NCBI GenBank assembly: GCA_037903475.1
Contig: JBAJFG010000297.1
Span: 434,001 to 498,000 of the forward strand
DNA from: Ancylostoma caninum
Lineage: Eukaryota; Nematoda; Chromadorea; Rhabditida; Ancylostomatidae
DNA length: 64,000 bases
Direction of reading: 5' to 3'
This document shows positions 11,694-22,930 of this stretch, piece by piece. A program made the position numbers and the translations under genes. The notes beneath the pieces were generated by a model. That model saw only the letters and a program-made list of their open reading frames with translations, was not told the origin of the DNA and did not search any database. The number at the start of each line of letters is the position of its first letter. Position 1 is the stretch's first letter.

Positions 11694-13446
11694 TCAGATG
11701 TTACACAATGCCAGATATGGAAGCAGTTCACTGGTGATGGTGGGGCACTCTTCTCTGCGATTCATTTTTGGATTTTTGATGTGGATCCAAAATGCTTCGA
11801 GAGTTTTGCGTGCAGAAATTTCAGTTCCACAGGCAAGGATTGTGGCTTGTACTTCATAATCGACGCCGTTGTGGGCCTGTGCTCGGTGACGACCAAGAGG
11901 GTTGGACGAACGCGAGCTTGATTTTCCCTCGAGGTGCTCTTTGACTCTTACGCACAGTGGCCGTGCCGTCTCACCAATATACTCGTCACCACATTCTCTG
12001 CATTTGATCATATAGATGACGCAAGATCTCATGCAGTCACCTTCTCTGCCGAACGGGCAAATTACACAATCAGACGTTGTGCAGAGACCGTCACAGATGC
12101 GGTTTCGAATCAGTTGGTGCTTTAGATTGCTTGGCGGTAGTTCTACAAGCGTGACCAAACTTGCTAAATTCGCTCTCCTCAGGCAAAGTCGAGTGGCTTT
12201 GCTTACTTCATCGGAGATAAACGGTATGCAAAACTTAACCTTGTTGTCTGTATTGGCATTCTTCCTTCGCATTTGCGTGCAGCGCCGCCAACCGCGTGGT
12301 CCAGTGGGTATGTAGCCATTAGAGATGGGAATCGCATGCGCCAAATCAAGTGATTCTTCTTTCTCTTCGCTCTCTGAACACACCCTGGCTGCCGTTCTAA
12401 ACATGTTGTGAACAATATTTCTTTTCGTATGCGCAGGATGAGCGGAGAGATTGTGGACTATTATGTTCTTATTACTTGGCTTACGATACCATTTTGTTCG
12501 CAAAGCACCTCCGGAAGTGTGGACCAGTACATTTAAAAATGGGAGCCGGTCTTGTTTCGGTGTTTCCCTGCTTAGCCTAATATGCTTGCTTGTTCATCAA
12601 CTCGAAAAGTGTGTCCATTTCATTTTGGGGGAACAGACAACGAAGCAGTCGTCGATGTACCTGCAATACAAGAGTGGACGAGATTCTAATACAGGAGCTT
12701 CAATTTTTGCCATGAAAGCAATGGCAAGTACAGGTGTGAGACGTTGCCCCATGGCTAGTCCTTTTGTTTGAGCGTAATATTTCCCGGATCATCTAAAGAT
12801 TGTGCAGCTGAGACATTCATTTAGAAGTGTCATTACTTGCGATATTGAAAAACCATTCAAATTGATGCTTTTTGATGTACGGTAAGAAGCTCAAGCACCG
12901 CTTGCATCGCAGAATCATTCGAGACATTTGCGTAGAGAGCGTTGACGTCGAATGATTCCATCACACATTCATTATCGAAGTTCGCGTTTCGTAAATGATC
13001 CAGGAACATTGTAGTGTTTCTGAGGTGCGCCGGGACATATTGGAGTAGTTGCACCAAAATGAGGTTCAAAAACCATGAAATCCTGTCAGTAGGATCGCCG
13101 ATGCCGCTAATGATTGGACGAACTTTGTAAACAGATGGGTCAGACGACGCCAAATCATTAGTAGATAGCTTGTATGTTTTGATAAGCAAGTAGAGAACTG
13201 GACAGACTGGCATTCCCACCTTTAAACGGCTTATGAATGTTGGACGTAAATTGGCTGCTTTTGCAATTCTGACCCAGGTCTTATTTAGTTTTCGAGATTG
13301 TGTTATGAACTCTTGTGACGAGGACATCCGGTATAACGTTGCATCACTTAGGTGTTGCTCAGTTATTGCCCTGTCTAGTGTTCGTGGGATCACAACAAAG
13401 TCTCCCCCCTTATCACGATGTGCCAACCAAACATTTCCGACTAGTA
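11694..13446 (-). pseudogene. Penelope-like RT plus GIY-YIG endonuclease, broken
   Basis: The minus strand reads first RT fingers and palm (GDFVVIPRTLDRAI near 13.42-13.38 kb; VRPIISGIGDPTDRISWFLN near 13.1 kb; ESFDVNALYANVSNDSAMQA near 12.93 kb). A frame break follows at about 12.86 kb, then AMGQRL and the catalytic box YCRYIDDC near 12.65 kb. A second interruption near 12.6 kb precedes a long frame, 12,503-11,694, with the thumb (KWYRKPSNKN). It ends in a cysteine-bearing GIY-YIG domain: CVICPFGREGDC, the GIY-YIG counterpart VIYMIKCRECGDEYIGETARP, and ARKTLEAFWIHIKNPKMNR. The product would have copied RNA and nicked target DNA. This copy cannot make a complete protein. Confidence 0.88.
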
Positions 13447-13828
13447 AAGGAAGCTCTGTCGATACGCCAGAATATCGTTGGGCTTCGACAGACAGTCCAC
13501 TTTCTCCGACGTTGCATGCAACATCGAGTCATTCCAAACTTCATCAGAAGTCGGAAACTCCACGAAATATGCGGTCAGGCTGAAGGCAGCTCCCAAATAT
13601 TGGAGATTGAAATGAAGATCCCGCGCATCTCCACGCGGAACAAACAAGACCAATTGTTCTCACTTCTGAAGAAATGCGTAACGAAGGAAAATAATTGTGC
13701 TAGATATTTGGAGGCCCCACTCAAGTACTGCCCGCGCTCTGGGAGACAGTGTTCAAAAGTTGGTGAATCTAAAGCCAGCCAACAATTTTGCAGACAGCTG
13801 TGCTGCAGTTTTCGATCAAATATAGATA

Positions 13829-14119
13829 ATGGTCACTCAGGTGATATCCGCTGGCTATGACGTCCGAAATTCTTGCGATCCTATGTGGTGTGAGACAATT
13901 CTAACAAAGTTTCCTCAGGACGTCGTGAAGCCTGTTCTAGTATCTGGCCAAACAATCGCAAATCGAACAATCGAGGACCTTCTGGCGCAATTGAGAAAGG
14001 AAATTGCTGCAAAACGTTATGTCGAGAACAGACTCGGCCATACAATAAACAATAAGGTCAGTACTTCAAAAGAAAAGAGTATCAACCAGCGACCCTACCT
14101 CTTATATAAAGAATGGTAG
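13829..14119 (+). pseudogene. BEL/Pao gag fragment
   Basis: The open frame contains VISAGYDVRNSCDPMW and IEDLLAQLRKEIAAKRYVEN, which read like the C-terminal capsid half of nematode BEL gag proteins. It stops where the Helitron-like insertion begins, and the zinc knuckles resume about 1.3 kb downstream at 15.5 kb. The upstream gag part is missing or unrecognisable between the PLE 5' limit and this point. Confidence 0.6.
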
Positions 14120-14139
14120 CGTATTGATTCTCATTTTGC

Positions 14140-15291
14140 AGACGGTGAGGGTCCGTCTGTTTCTCTAACCTTTTATCATATGAAAAAGCGCATAGATAAT
14201 GATGGAGGGTGGATGCGCAGAAGTGCGACGAGAACCGATTAATGGATAACGCGAAACGAGAGTGCGCAGACAGCGCCCTAGGTTAGATCCCCGCGGGAAC
14301 TGCGATTTCATAACCGCCTCACACTCTTCCAATGGAGTCAAGAAATCTCTCATGACCAATTCGCTGCGGGACCCGCGTCTAGCAGTCTTACAGCCTCCGG
14401 ATGAGATAGCCTTTAATAATTGCGAGGAAAAACACCAGAATAATCTTTGACCGATCGCTGAAGGGCCCACTGTGGCCCAATAGTGTGGAGCACACCAGCA
14501 TTCAGGTTCGCCATTATAGCATCGGTTCGCTCTGGCTCACTAACGTGGAGGACGCCAGGATATGGGTCCACCAATGGAGTAAGGATCGGGTGTGGCCCAG
14601 CAGTGAGGAAAACACCAATGGAGGAAGGACCCGCCGTGGCCCAATGGTGTGGCGAACGCCAGAATATGGGCTGGATTTGGTCTAATAGTAGGAGAATGAT
14701 GGGGTGCTAGCTCGCCCATGGAGAAAGGGTCCGACTCAGCCTGACTGTGAGGAAGACGGCAGAATGCGGGCCTTCAGATGGAATAAGGGCCTCCGTGGCC
14801 CATTGGTGTGGGGAACGCCAGGATACGGGTCCGCCAATACAAGATGGGTCCGCTGTGACTCATTAAAATGGAGAATACCAGGATACGGTTCAGCTGAAGG
14901 AGAACGTGTCTGATGTGGCCCAATGGAGTGGGGAACGCCAGAAAGCGGGTCCACCGATGTAGGAAGGGTCCGCTTTGGCCCAATATTGTGGAGGGCACCA
15001 GGATACGAGTTCGCTTTAGTCCAATAGTGTGGAGAACGGTAGGATACAGGTCCGCCGATGGAAAACATGTCTGCGTTGGTAGGTGTGGAAAGCATACGAT
15101 TACGCCCTACGATGCAGAAAGAATTTCTGCTAGTCATACTGGACTCATAACAAGAATCTCATATTTGAGCCAATTCAATGATTAGTTTTGCTTCTTTGTT
15201 AATTTTGTAAGGATTGGGCAAGTGGGAAGCTTCTGCGCATGCCCCAAGTGGCTGCCCCACCCCACTTTCTAGCGTCCCGAAGGGGCGCTAG
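14140..15291 (+). mobile_element. Helitron-like non-autonomous element inserted in gag
   Basis: The last 110 bp (15,182-15,291) match 29,130-29,236, and both copies have the same minisatellite upstream. The 3' end forms a hairpin, AGCGTCCC GAAG GGGCGCT, that ends in CTAG followed by T, resembling a Helitron 3' terminus. The 5' limit is not defined; TCTCTAACC near 14,161 is a weak candidate. No Rep/helicase is encoded. It separates two parts of a BEL gag, so it is younger than that element. Confidence 0.5.
14465..15085 (+). repeat. minisatellite of about 58 bp units
   Basis: About ten diverged tandem units share the phrases TGTGGCCCAATGGTGTGG, GAACGCCAGGATACGGGTCC and GCCAATGGA. Unit spacing is close to 58 bp. 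Related but more diverged units occur at 28.28-28.58 kb. Each unit keeps a phased open frame in places, giving spurious reading frames on both strands. Confidence 0.85.
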
Positions 15292-15484
15292 TATCAACAA
15301 GGGTGCTTATTTTGCCATAGGACAATCATGCATCGATGACATGCAGAACAATACAGGGCATTTATCTTGGAGTAAACATCGCGCGCGATCTGATCCATTC
15401 CAATAGATCAAATTCTCAGTTGAAAGACTACGTGAAAGCGGAGGTTCCAGCAATTCGCACGTAGCCTTTGTACTGGGTCCTTAA

Positions 15485-15823
15485 TTGCACCGATTTTACT
15501 CCCGGAAAAAACACCCTGTAACAGATCAGGACACTAGTCGAAAAACTTTAAGGGAAGAGAACAGATGCTGGAAATGCTGCTCAGCAAAACACAGTAGTTT
15601 CGATTGTCAAAAACCGGACTGTCCTAACTGTGGACAGAAACACCACTCAAGCTTGTGTCTCAAAGAAGACACGAATCAGCAGAGAATCCAAACTCAGTCG
15701 TGGAACTCGGATCAAAAAAAAAACATGGTCGGTCAAAACAATGCAACGCTAACTTACCAGCCGAACGGAGACAGAACGGAGCTTACGACAAACCATTCTC
15801 ACACAAGTGCGCGAGTCACATAA
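15485..15823 (+). pseudogene. BEL/Pao gag zinc-knuckle segment
   Basis: The frame contains CWKCCSAKHSSFDC, a CX2CX4HX4C knuckle, followed by CPNCGQKHHSSLC, a second knuckle. Tandem knuckles of this kind bind the genomic RNA in BEL/Pao gag. The frame follows the Helitron-like insertion and precedes the protease frame, which overlaps none of it. The N-terminal capsid part is separated by the insertion. Confidence 0.8.
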
Positions 15824-15850
15824 TACACGAGCACCAACGCATCATAGCTA

Positions 15851-16516
15851 ATGCTCATGATAAGCGATGGAAACATTTGGAATTTTAATACTGGAGAGTA
15901 CGAGAAAGTACTTTTCTTCTTTGACTCAGGAGCTCACAAGTCAGTAATCGAAGAGTCCGTGGCGGATCGATCCGGCCTTCCAAAGGAAACCACAGAAATA
16001 TGCACGATGTCCAGCATGGGCGGCCACATAGAATCCTCCAAGAGTCACATAGTAAATATGAGGATCAGTACAGCTTACGGGGAAGAGATTGACATGAAAA
16101 TTCCAACAAAACCCGTGATTACCAACGGTTCTCCGAGCGTGAGTCTCACCTCGGTCGACACCACCTTCTTGAAGGAAAACAATACCTGTCTGGCTAACTC
16201 AAAACTAAGAGGACAACAGCAGATCCCGCATATTCTCACAGGGGCGTATCACAGCCCCATTTCCATTGAAAGAAAACATATCGATTCTGGAGGACAACTA
16301 TGCAATGTAATGGAATCCCTCCAACGACCGCTCCAGCAAAAACAAGAACAATGCCGGTGGTACTGCAAAATCCTACAGAACTACGAGCGAGAAGGTATTA
16401 TCGAAACTTTCTCAATAGCTGAAGAAAATGCTGTAGGAATCTACTACATGCCTCACTCAGGTGAATGGAAACCTAGCAAAAAGACACCATTAAGGTTGGC
16501 CTTCGACGCCTCTTAG
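15851..16516 (+). pseudogene. BEL/Pao retropepsin and RT N-terminus
   Basis: The catalytic protease motif FFDSGAHKSVI lies about 25 residues into the frame; the DSGA triad is intact. Downstream, YYMPHSGEWKPSKKTPLRLA followed by FDAS marks the start of the BEL reverse transcriptase fingers. The frame then hits a stop at 16,516, inside the RT. It belongs to one polyprotein with the fragments on either side. Confidence 0.85.
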
Positions 16517-17263
16517 AAAAGAAGAGGAAACCTATCTCTAAACGATGTGATGCACAAGGGAGAGTCGTTTGTGAACAAAATCCACGACATCTTGCTATCA
16601 CCACGGAGAAGTAGAATCGTGTCATTGTGACATGGAGGCTGCGTTCACACAAATCCATCTGGTCGATAACAAGACCTGTGTAGATTTCTGTGGCTCAAAA
16701 ACGTAAAGCTTCCGCCCACGAAAGACAACCTCATTTACTAGCGATTCAGAAGACTTCCCTTCGGAGTAACGGCCTCGCCAAGCATTCTAAATATGTGTCT
16801 ATCAGCATTTCTGAACGTTCAAGACACGGAACTTACAGCAGAGATTGCCAAAAACCTCTATGTGGTCAACATTATGATGACAACCGATTCAATCGAGGAG
16901 GCTATAGGAAAATATAAGGCTTCCAAAATGTTGTTCGTACAAATCGGTATGAACCTTCGGGAATATGTATCCAATTCCGCAGGAGTCAACGCTCAAATCA
17001 CAGCCAGCGACAAGCCAGATAACAGCTCATTCAAACTATTGGGAGTCAACTATAATACTCATGGAGACACCTTCCAAATAAAGACTGGATTCCCAGGAAT
17101 GAACACAACCACAAAAAGAGATATAGCCAGTCAAATAAACTCCGTCTATGATCCCATTGGATTAGTCGGACCACTTCTCTTTAGTTTAAAACCACTGATA
17201 AGAGAGGTGTTTGACCAAAATATCGACTGGAAAACAACATTCAAACAATCCATCTGCGATTGA
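16517..17263 (+). pseudogene. BEL/Pao reverse transcriptase palm and thumb, broken
   Basis: Frame-shifted pieces include CDMEAAFTQIHL (first catalytic aspartate region, near 16.63 kb) and LYVVNIMMTTDSIEEA near 16.86 kb, where BEL elements normally have YVDD or YVDN. The catalytic aspartate of that box is therefore lost here. The 16,793-17,263 frame continues with FKLLGVNY and SQINSVYDPIGLVGPLLF, the conserved link into RNase H. The enzyme would be dead. Confidence 0.85.
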
Positions 17264-17329
17264 TGGTACAAGTTATGTGACGAGGTCAATAACGCCAATG
17301 TTTCCGTCCAAAGATCTATTCCACAACGC

Positions 17330-18116
17330 CGAGGCGATAAAATGCGCCTGTGGGTATTCGCAGATGCGAGCAACGTTGCGATCGCAGCCTGAGCTTACGT
17401 GTAGTGTCTCTCCTTTGGGTCAATTTTCACGTTAATTAGCGGGAAGACGAAGATCACGCCGAAAAAGTGTCGTCAAACCATCCCACTTTTGGAACTAGTC
17501 GGTATCCTGATGGCTGCGCGCCTGAGCAAGGCGGTAGCGTCAAAAGTGAGCAGCTCCGTCAAAGAGATCAGCATTGCATCCGATAGCGAGATAGCTTTGT
17601 GGTGGTTAAAATCATCTAAGATGTTGCCCATTTTCGTTGCTAACCAACGCGAACGTACATCACATTCATGAACAGTTCAATTGCGAAGCCATCCCAATGC
17701 ATTTCTTTCATGTAGACCCCGCACATAATCCTGCAGACGCTGGCACTCGCGGCCTGACAGCCGAACAAATCGATAACCACGATAGTGTTAGGGGACCAAC
17801 AGGGTTAGAACAGGCCCCCAATACATGGCCAGTCAAACACATCGATAGCGTCAAAGAAGTAATCAACACTGATGAGGGGTTGGAAATAGTGTCCACTGCA
17901 TTGGTTGCAAGTGACAAAGGTCAGTCCAAAATTGAAAAGCTTGTAGACCTATCTCGATTTTTGAAGCTGGATAAGGCATTGTGTGTTACTGCTTTGGTTG
18001 GCAAGATTGCCAAAAAAATGGACGATGTTCACCATCAAAAAACGAGTCATTGCAATAAGCTTGAAACCATCGAAAACCTAGATGCAAACGAGGAAATCAT
18101 GTCAACCGACATATAG
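17330..18116 (+). pseudogene. BEL/Pao RNase H region and linker
   Basis: LWVFADASNVAIAA near 17.35 kb holds the first RNase H aspartate, followed by an in-frame stop. ISIASDSEIALWWLKS near 17.57-17.62 kb is a later RNase H motif. The frame 17,637-18,116 carries HVDPAHNPADAGTRGL, the typical BEL sequence between RNase H and integrase. At least two frame breaks occur. Confidence 0.82.
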
Positions 18117-18253
18117 CTGGCGGAGCGATTTCAAATCGGTCAAGAGCAAAATCATCTCAAAGTGGAGGAATTGCAAAAACGATTCCGTGACAAGAAGATC
18201 ACATGTGACATGAATGGAATTCTCCGTCACGAATCTCGACTTCAAAACGCTTT

Positions 18254-19365
18254 CTAGCCGTATGACACAAAGTCACCTATTTTCATTCCCAAGGAATCGG
18301 AGCTGGTAAGGTTAATCCTGCTCAAAATCCACGAGGGCAACGCCCACAGCGGAAAAGACCACACGCTGTCAATACTGCGACAAATGTTCTGGATCTCTCG
18401 TGTCAGCAGCTCTTTCAGAAAGTACGTAAAGAATTGCACCACATGCAAAAGGCATCAAGGACTACCGCTCGGTGCCCCACACATGCCATCACTTCCATCA
18501 GATCGAGTGGTAGTCTTTAAGCCATTTGAGAACACAGGCTGTGACTTTATGAGGTCATTCACCTCGAAGACACAAGAGAAAATGTATGTCTGCCTCTACA
18601 CCTGTCTTACCACTAGAGCGGTGCACCTAGAAGTAGTGGAAAATTTGTTTCTGAACAGTTTCATACGATTCATCTCACGCAGAGGAGTGCCGAAAATCAT
18701 GCGTAGTGATTGCGGCACTAACTTCAAGCACGGCGAGCAGATAATAGACGCCATGCTTAAGACAGATGACAGCTCAGGCTCATCCTTGATGACCTACTGT
18801 GGCAAGGGAAAAGTCAAGTGGATGTTCAATCCCCAGGCATCTCTCTGGATGGGTGGCGTTTGGGAAAGACGTCGGATCTGTCGACTTCCTCCGAGGAAAT
18901 ATTAAGTTCTCACTCTCAGATGAAAACGCATTATAGTTGGAAAACGATCCAGATTACGATCCATCGTTCATACAAACCGAGAAACAAACTCTCGAAGCAA
19001 TCAATTTTTCTGACATGATTGCAGACAAATTTTGAGATATGTGAAAAACCCAATACCTAGTCTCCTTACGTGAAACCGAAAAAATCAACTACAGACAACC
19101 AAGACATAAAAGTAGATCGATTACAGAATTGGGCGAAATTGTCCTAATAGAGCAGGCTCTAATACCCAGAGGAAACTGGCCATACGAAAGAATTGTGGAA
19201 CTGATTTCTTCCGCAGATGAGTTGGTAAGATCAGCTAAAATTCTGATGCCAAATAATCGGGTCATCCAACGACCACTCAACAAGATCTTTCCACTAGAGA
19301 TCAGGAGTCCTATAGAAAATCCGAGGACCAACGACGGCGCGGAGGTCGATAAAGATCCCGCATAG
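18254..19365 (+). pseudogene. BEL/Pao integrase, broken
   Basis: The H2C2 zinc finger is visible as KIHEGNAHSGKDHT followed by NCTTCKRHQG. The catalytic core gives TGCDFM (D), MRSDCGTNF (second D) and WMGGVWER (E). Stops or shifts separate the core from a C-terminal piece at 19,129-19,365 with RRPL-like LIEQALIPRGNWPYERIVEL, matching the strand-transfer C-terminal domain of BEL integrases. The protein would have inserted the cDNA; it is inactive here. Confidence 0.85.
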
Positions 19366-19474
19366 GCTACATCTACAACTTCCAGTTCGCGTCGCGAAGA
19401 CACGTGCATACGAGGTGGTCAGAGATTTTGAAGAAAGCCTAGAGTCTCACCCCCAAGTTTCTTACACCACCAAG

Positions 19475-19670
19475 ATGTCTTTACCTATGATGATGATGAT
19501 ACTGTGCTTAATAACTCCGGGCATGTTCGGAAATGTTTCAGCTAACATCCACTGCATCAAGGGTGTGGTAAAAATAATTCCTCCGGGTGGACCGTCGAAG
19601 TTGTGCCTCAACAACGATTGTGACATTCCTGCTGAGACGGTCTCAGCAGGCCGTCTCCCCTGTTAGAGAA
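19475..19670 (+). pseudogene. envelope-like protein, N-terminal piece
   Basis: After the integrase, a frame has a hydrophobic signal-like run (MMMMILCLITPGMF) followed by a cysteine-bearing extracellular-type sequence, CLNNDCD. Position and character fit the start of an envelope-like gene in a nematode LTR element. It is cut at about 19.65 kb by GC-rich inverted motifs (GAGACGGTCTC), where other DNA appears inserted. The identity is inferred from context. Confidence 0.5.
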
Positions 19671-21060
19671 AACTCTCCTCATTCCGTACACTATTTCGCC
19701 GCCATGGGGGAGACGGCCCGTTACACCGTCTCCTCCCTTTCAGAAGTCGGGGTTTTCAGCAACCAAATGTAGGACTGTTATATACGAATCGACGCAGAAT
19801 GACGAGTTGAGTACGACTATCACCGTCGCATTCCACGAGCTTTCCGGAGAATCCTGAAAAATGGCTCCAAACTTGGAAAATCCGGATTTTTGACGAAACT
19901 GGCAGCGAGATAGAGGCTCTTTCATGCAACAAGCTGTATGTATTTTAAAAGTTTAGGTAATGGACTAATGTCTAAGTACCCTTTCAGCCAGGCTGTTTCC
20001 CTTTCAGCCAGGCTGTTTCGCCTGAGCTCGGTAGGCGCACAAACTTGGCATACCTTGAATTTTTTCCGAACTTCAAGAGGATCTGCAGCCTCGGGAAGAG
20101 AACTTTTCTTGGGACATTATGCACGCCTTAATACTACATAAATTAAATTTATTAAATTTAAGTACATTCTTAAAAATGTTTCAGATCCGTGATTACTTCT
20201 TCCTGGAGCCGGTGGTAAGGCGACAAAAATCAAGGCAGCGAAAAGTTTGTCAAATTTGGCGAAAGTTGCAGCGGTGTGCAGGTCCTCTCGGGAATCCTGC
20301 TCTGTACTGCCATATAGAGCCATCCCTTCTTTCCATCTTCATTCATTCGCCCATGACGGCCTCCCAAGCAAACCCTACTTTTCCAATTTCCGGTACTTCG
20401 GCAGAAAATCGATCCGTGACGGGGGAAAACTTGTGCACACATATTTTATATAATTGCAGAGCTCATGCAATGGCGGATTACAATTCCATGAATACTTTCC
20501 CATCAGCACGTTTTGAACGGGGGTATGAACACTATTGTGCACTTACCTGCAGAACATCCATTGACTGAAGTCTTCTCCAGAAGAATCTGTTTATTGATGT
20601 GAATTACTTCACAGCTTCAACAACTACTTCATAGCTATACTTCTACTTGAGTCAAGTCCTAGGATTTTGCATAGCTAACCGCGATTTTGCAGAACATCAT
20701 TTATTCTTCTCAATGCTTTAGGACTTTATTCTTGACACCAACACGAATTTAATTCCATTGAATTTATTTCTTGGCCGATCTGTGAGCCACACCTCACAAA
20801 ACCAGTTACATGAGATCACAGGTTCCGCTCCTCCAGTCTTGTTTGACAACATCTACTCGAAACCAGTCTCGCAGTAGACCACCTAAACTGAAAGCATTAG
20901 TAAGGAGTAAATAAATAAAATAAAATAAAAAAATAAATAGACATTGACATTGAATTAACATTTTACATAGAAACTAACCCCCCCCCCTCCGGTCATCGCC
21001 AATGATGGGGACAACCTTCACGACAACCTTCACCTTTGCGAAGGCTGTCTCCCCACTATT
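19650..21060. other. unassigned insertion inside the envelope-like region
   Basis: No retroelement or host motif was recognised in these 1.4 kb. The edges carry related short motifs (GAGACGG and CCGTCTCC on the left; CTGTCTCCCC on the right) that might be remnants of terminal repeats. It includes a 9-C run near 20,981. Frames at 20,119-20,568 and 21,036-21,284 lack domains. Confidence 0.35.
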
Positions 21061-21288
21061 CCAGCTATGCTGAGACCGACAAAAACCTAAGTTTTGCTCT
21101 TCCAGTCTCACTTAGAAGTGACAGGGTGGACGTACACCTACGGAGTCTACTATCGAGTAACAGCTTCGAACAGTCCGAAGAATGTGATCGCAGTTCTGTG
21201 ATCACCACTGTTTCCTATCCAAGAGTATTCTCGGAAACCCACACTGCTGGCCAGTTGGCGCCATCGCAACTGTTGCCGTCCTAAGCCA

Positions 21289-21610
21289 GCCGCTATACTC
21301 CTCGAGGAGTATAGCACCTTGCGTCGCCGTCGCCGGCGACGGCGGCCGCCAATGTTGGCGACCCCTCACAATCGATACGCACCGGCGCCGCAGTCGCCAA
21401 AATTGGCGGCCGCCGATCGCCAATGTTGGCGACCGATCGATACGCACCAACGTCACAGTCGCCAACATTGGCGGCCGCCGATATTGGCGATCGCCAGTCG
21501 CCGGCGACGGCGGCCGCCGTCGCCGCTCCGCCCACAATCAATGCGTATCGGCCTCACAGTCGCCGGCGACGGCGACGCAAGGTGCTACAGTCCTCGAGGA
21601 CTGTAGCGGC
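21289..21610. mobile_element. GC-rich foldback element, 322 bp
   Basis: The sequence starts GCCGCTATACTCCTCGAGG and ends with the near reverse complement, CCTCGAGGACTGTAGCGGC. Inside are nested palindromes built from GTCGCCGGCGAC, GGCGGCCGCC and CCAATGTTGGCGA. Base composition is far richer in G and C than the flanks. The symmetry produces overlapping arginine- and proline-rich frames on both strands that I do not regard as genes. A diverged fragment of its left end recurs near 48,455. No target duplication was seen. Confidence 0.85.
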
Positions 21611-21619
21611 AGTGTAATA

Positions 21620-22838
21620 TATTTGGTGGTAGTCGCGGTGATCCTGATCCTGTGCGCCATTTCCAAAGTAACGGAGAAAATCTCTGTACCGACAAGAAAA
21701 AAAAAGAACGACGAACCAAGACGAACAACTTTGACGTCCTCGGCAGTAAACTTCGAGCGGGTTCCCCTACCTAGCGCAACTATAGCGATCTGCACAATGG
21801 TCTGCGCACTAAGTTCTAGTGCTCTCGCATGTCAGCATGGATACATGCAACACACAGCAGACCTAGTGTACAAGGACAAGTCTAAGTGCTACCTAGAGTA
21901 CAATAGAGAACTATTTTTCAACAAGCTCCAATCGGAGCTGTGCATTGAAATCTTCCAGGAAGGCCGTAGGAACAGCCAGGTTCACCATAAAGCCAGCAGA
22001 ATTCAAATGTTCCAAGGTTACGGAGTCTTTTACCGGGATGACAGCCACCTCCGTCTATCACAGCAAGCGCTGCGCGCAAGCTGGATCGTGTACCGATGAC
22101 ATCTGCAAACGCTAGAAAGCCATTGACTCCATCCCAGAGCTAGGTAAAGCCTTGCATTACCCCGGATATTCTTGCTGCTTCAGCAGTTGTCGAGGGTTTC
22201 TCTGTGGATGCTTCATGCAGCTTACTCTACAGGGTTGCTCACAAACCAATATCCGAAGAAATTCTTGAAGTATCTCGGTGTGCTCACTGGAGTCCTACAG
22301 TTGCTATTGATTTCCAACCTCCAACATCCTTGGTAACAGAACATCTCTGTCGGAAATACTCACAACTTACGTATCCCAAGAAGTTGCGGGCCTTAACGTT
22401 AGTGTAATCTGAATCGAAAAACCAGCCAACCCGATGGCGAACAAAAGGTTTGCAGTATCGAATAATGTTTCGTTCATTCTACAAGAAGACTCCCGCCTCC
22501 CTGTAGAATGCTACGCCTACAGTCAAGCCAAAAAACAATTTGCCAGGTGCTCAAGCAGGGTCAGGTATGAGTGCAGGAACTCAATCAATAATTGCTTATG
22601 TCCAGAAACATCGCTACGCCAAAATAGTGAGGCCAGGTTTCCTTTTGTGACACCCTACTTCCAGGTAGACGTGTTAGGGGACGAGATAAAAGCTTCTTCC
22701 AGTGAAGAAGGAGTAGTGCTAACGGTTCAGACTAGAATCTCACAAGATTCGGCCGCGCTGACCCAATTTCAAAAGTGTGTCTCACATGGCTCAAATGTCT
22801 CAAGCCTAACTGGTTGTTACGGGTGTGTATCATCGTAA
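21620..22838 (+). pseudogene. envelope-like glycoprotein of phlebovirus G2 type, broken
   Basis: A transmembrane-like run (VVVAVILILCAI) and a basic stretch precede a second signal-like segment and the ectodomain. Cysteine-rich motifs in shifting frames, including LLYRVAHKPISEEILEV at about 22.21-22.27 kb and SLTGCYGCVSS at the end, resemble the glycoprotein domain that nematode LTR elements share with phlebovirus G2. Such proteins are thought to mediate membrane fusion. This copy has several frame breaks, near 22.09 and 22.41 kb among others, and no intact product. Family assignment rests on motif memory and needs a profile search. Confidence 0.6.
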
Positions 22839-22930
22839 GGGGAAATAGGGCGTTACCAGGCTACCGTGATAGGCGCATTGATTGAATTTGCCAATCACAG
22901 CGGCTTGGTCATGCCCCATTCCCCCACACG

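Larger units (their letters stand above)
11380..13660 (-). mobile_element. Penelope-like retroelement (PLE), degenerate
   Basis: A minus-strand element encodes a Penelope-type reverse transcriptase followed by a GIY-YIG endonuclease, an order specific to the endonuclease-bearing PLE group. The 3' untranslated part runs to about 11.38 kb, where an LTR-element tail begins, so the PLE probably inserted next to or into that element. The 5' limit is uncertain, between about 13.45 and 13.66 kb. The copy is damaged by frame breaks. Confidence 0.85.
13780..22840 (+). mobile_element. BEL/Pao-type LTR retrotransposon with envelope-like region, nested and decayed
   Basis: Plus-strand fragments occur in the order gag, zinc knuckles, retropepsin, RT, RNase H, integrase, envelope-like glycoprotein. 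Diagnostic BEL/Pao strings include the RT-RNase H linker with SVYDPIGLVGPLLF and the integrase H2C2 finger. The element is interrupted by a Helitron-like insertion (about 14.14-15.29 kb), an unassigned insertion (about 19.65-21.05 kb) and a GC-rich foldback element (21,289-21,610). Many stops and frame breaks make it non-autonomous. Clear paired LTRs were not found. The best LTR hint is TGTTGATGTATAT at about 11,364 and 23,311. Confidence 0.82.

Noticed and set aside
14465..15085. Regularly spaced repeats that could suggest a CRISPR-like array
   Set aside because: Units are head-to-tail and diverged, with no unique spacers, and the context is eukaryotic. It is a minisatellite.
21319..21617. 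Arginine/proline-rich frames on both strands
   Set aside because: They arise from GC-rich palindromes of the foldback element and mirror each other.
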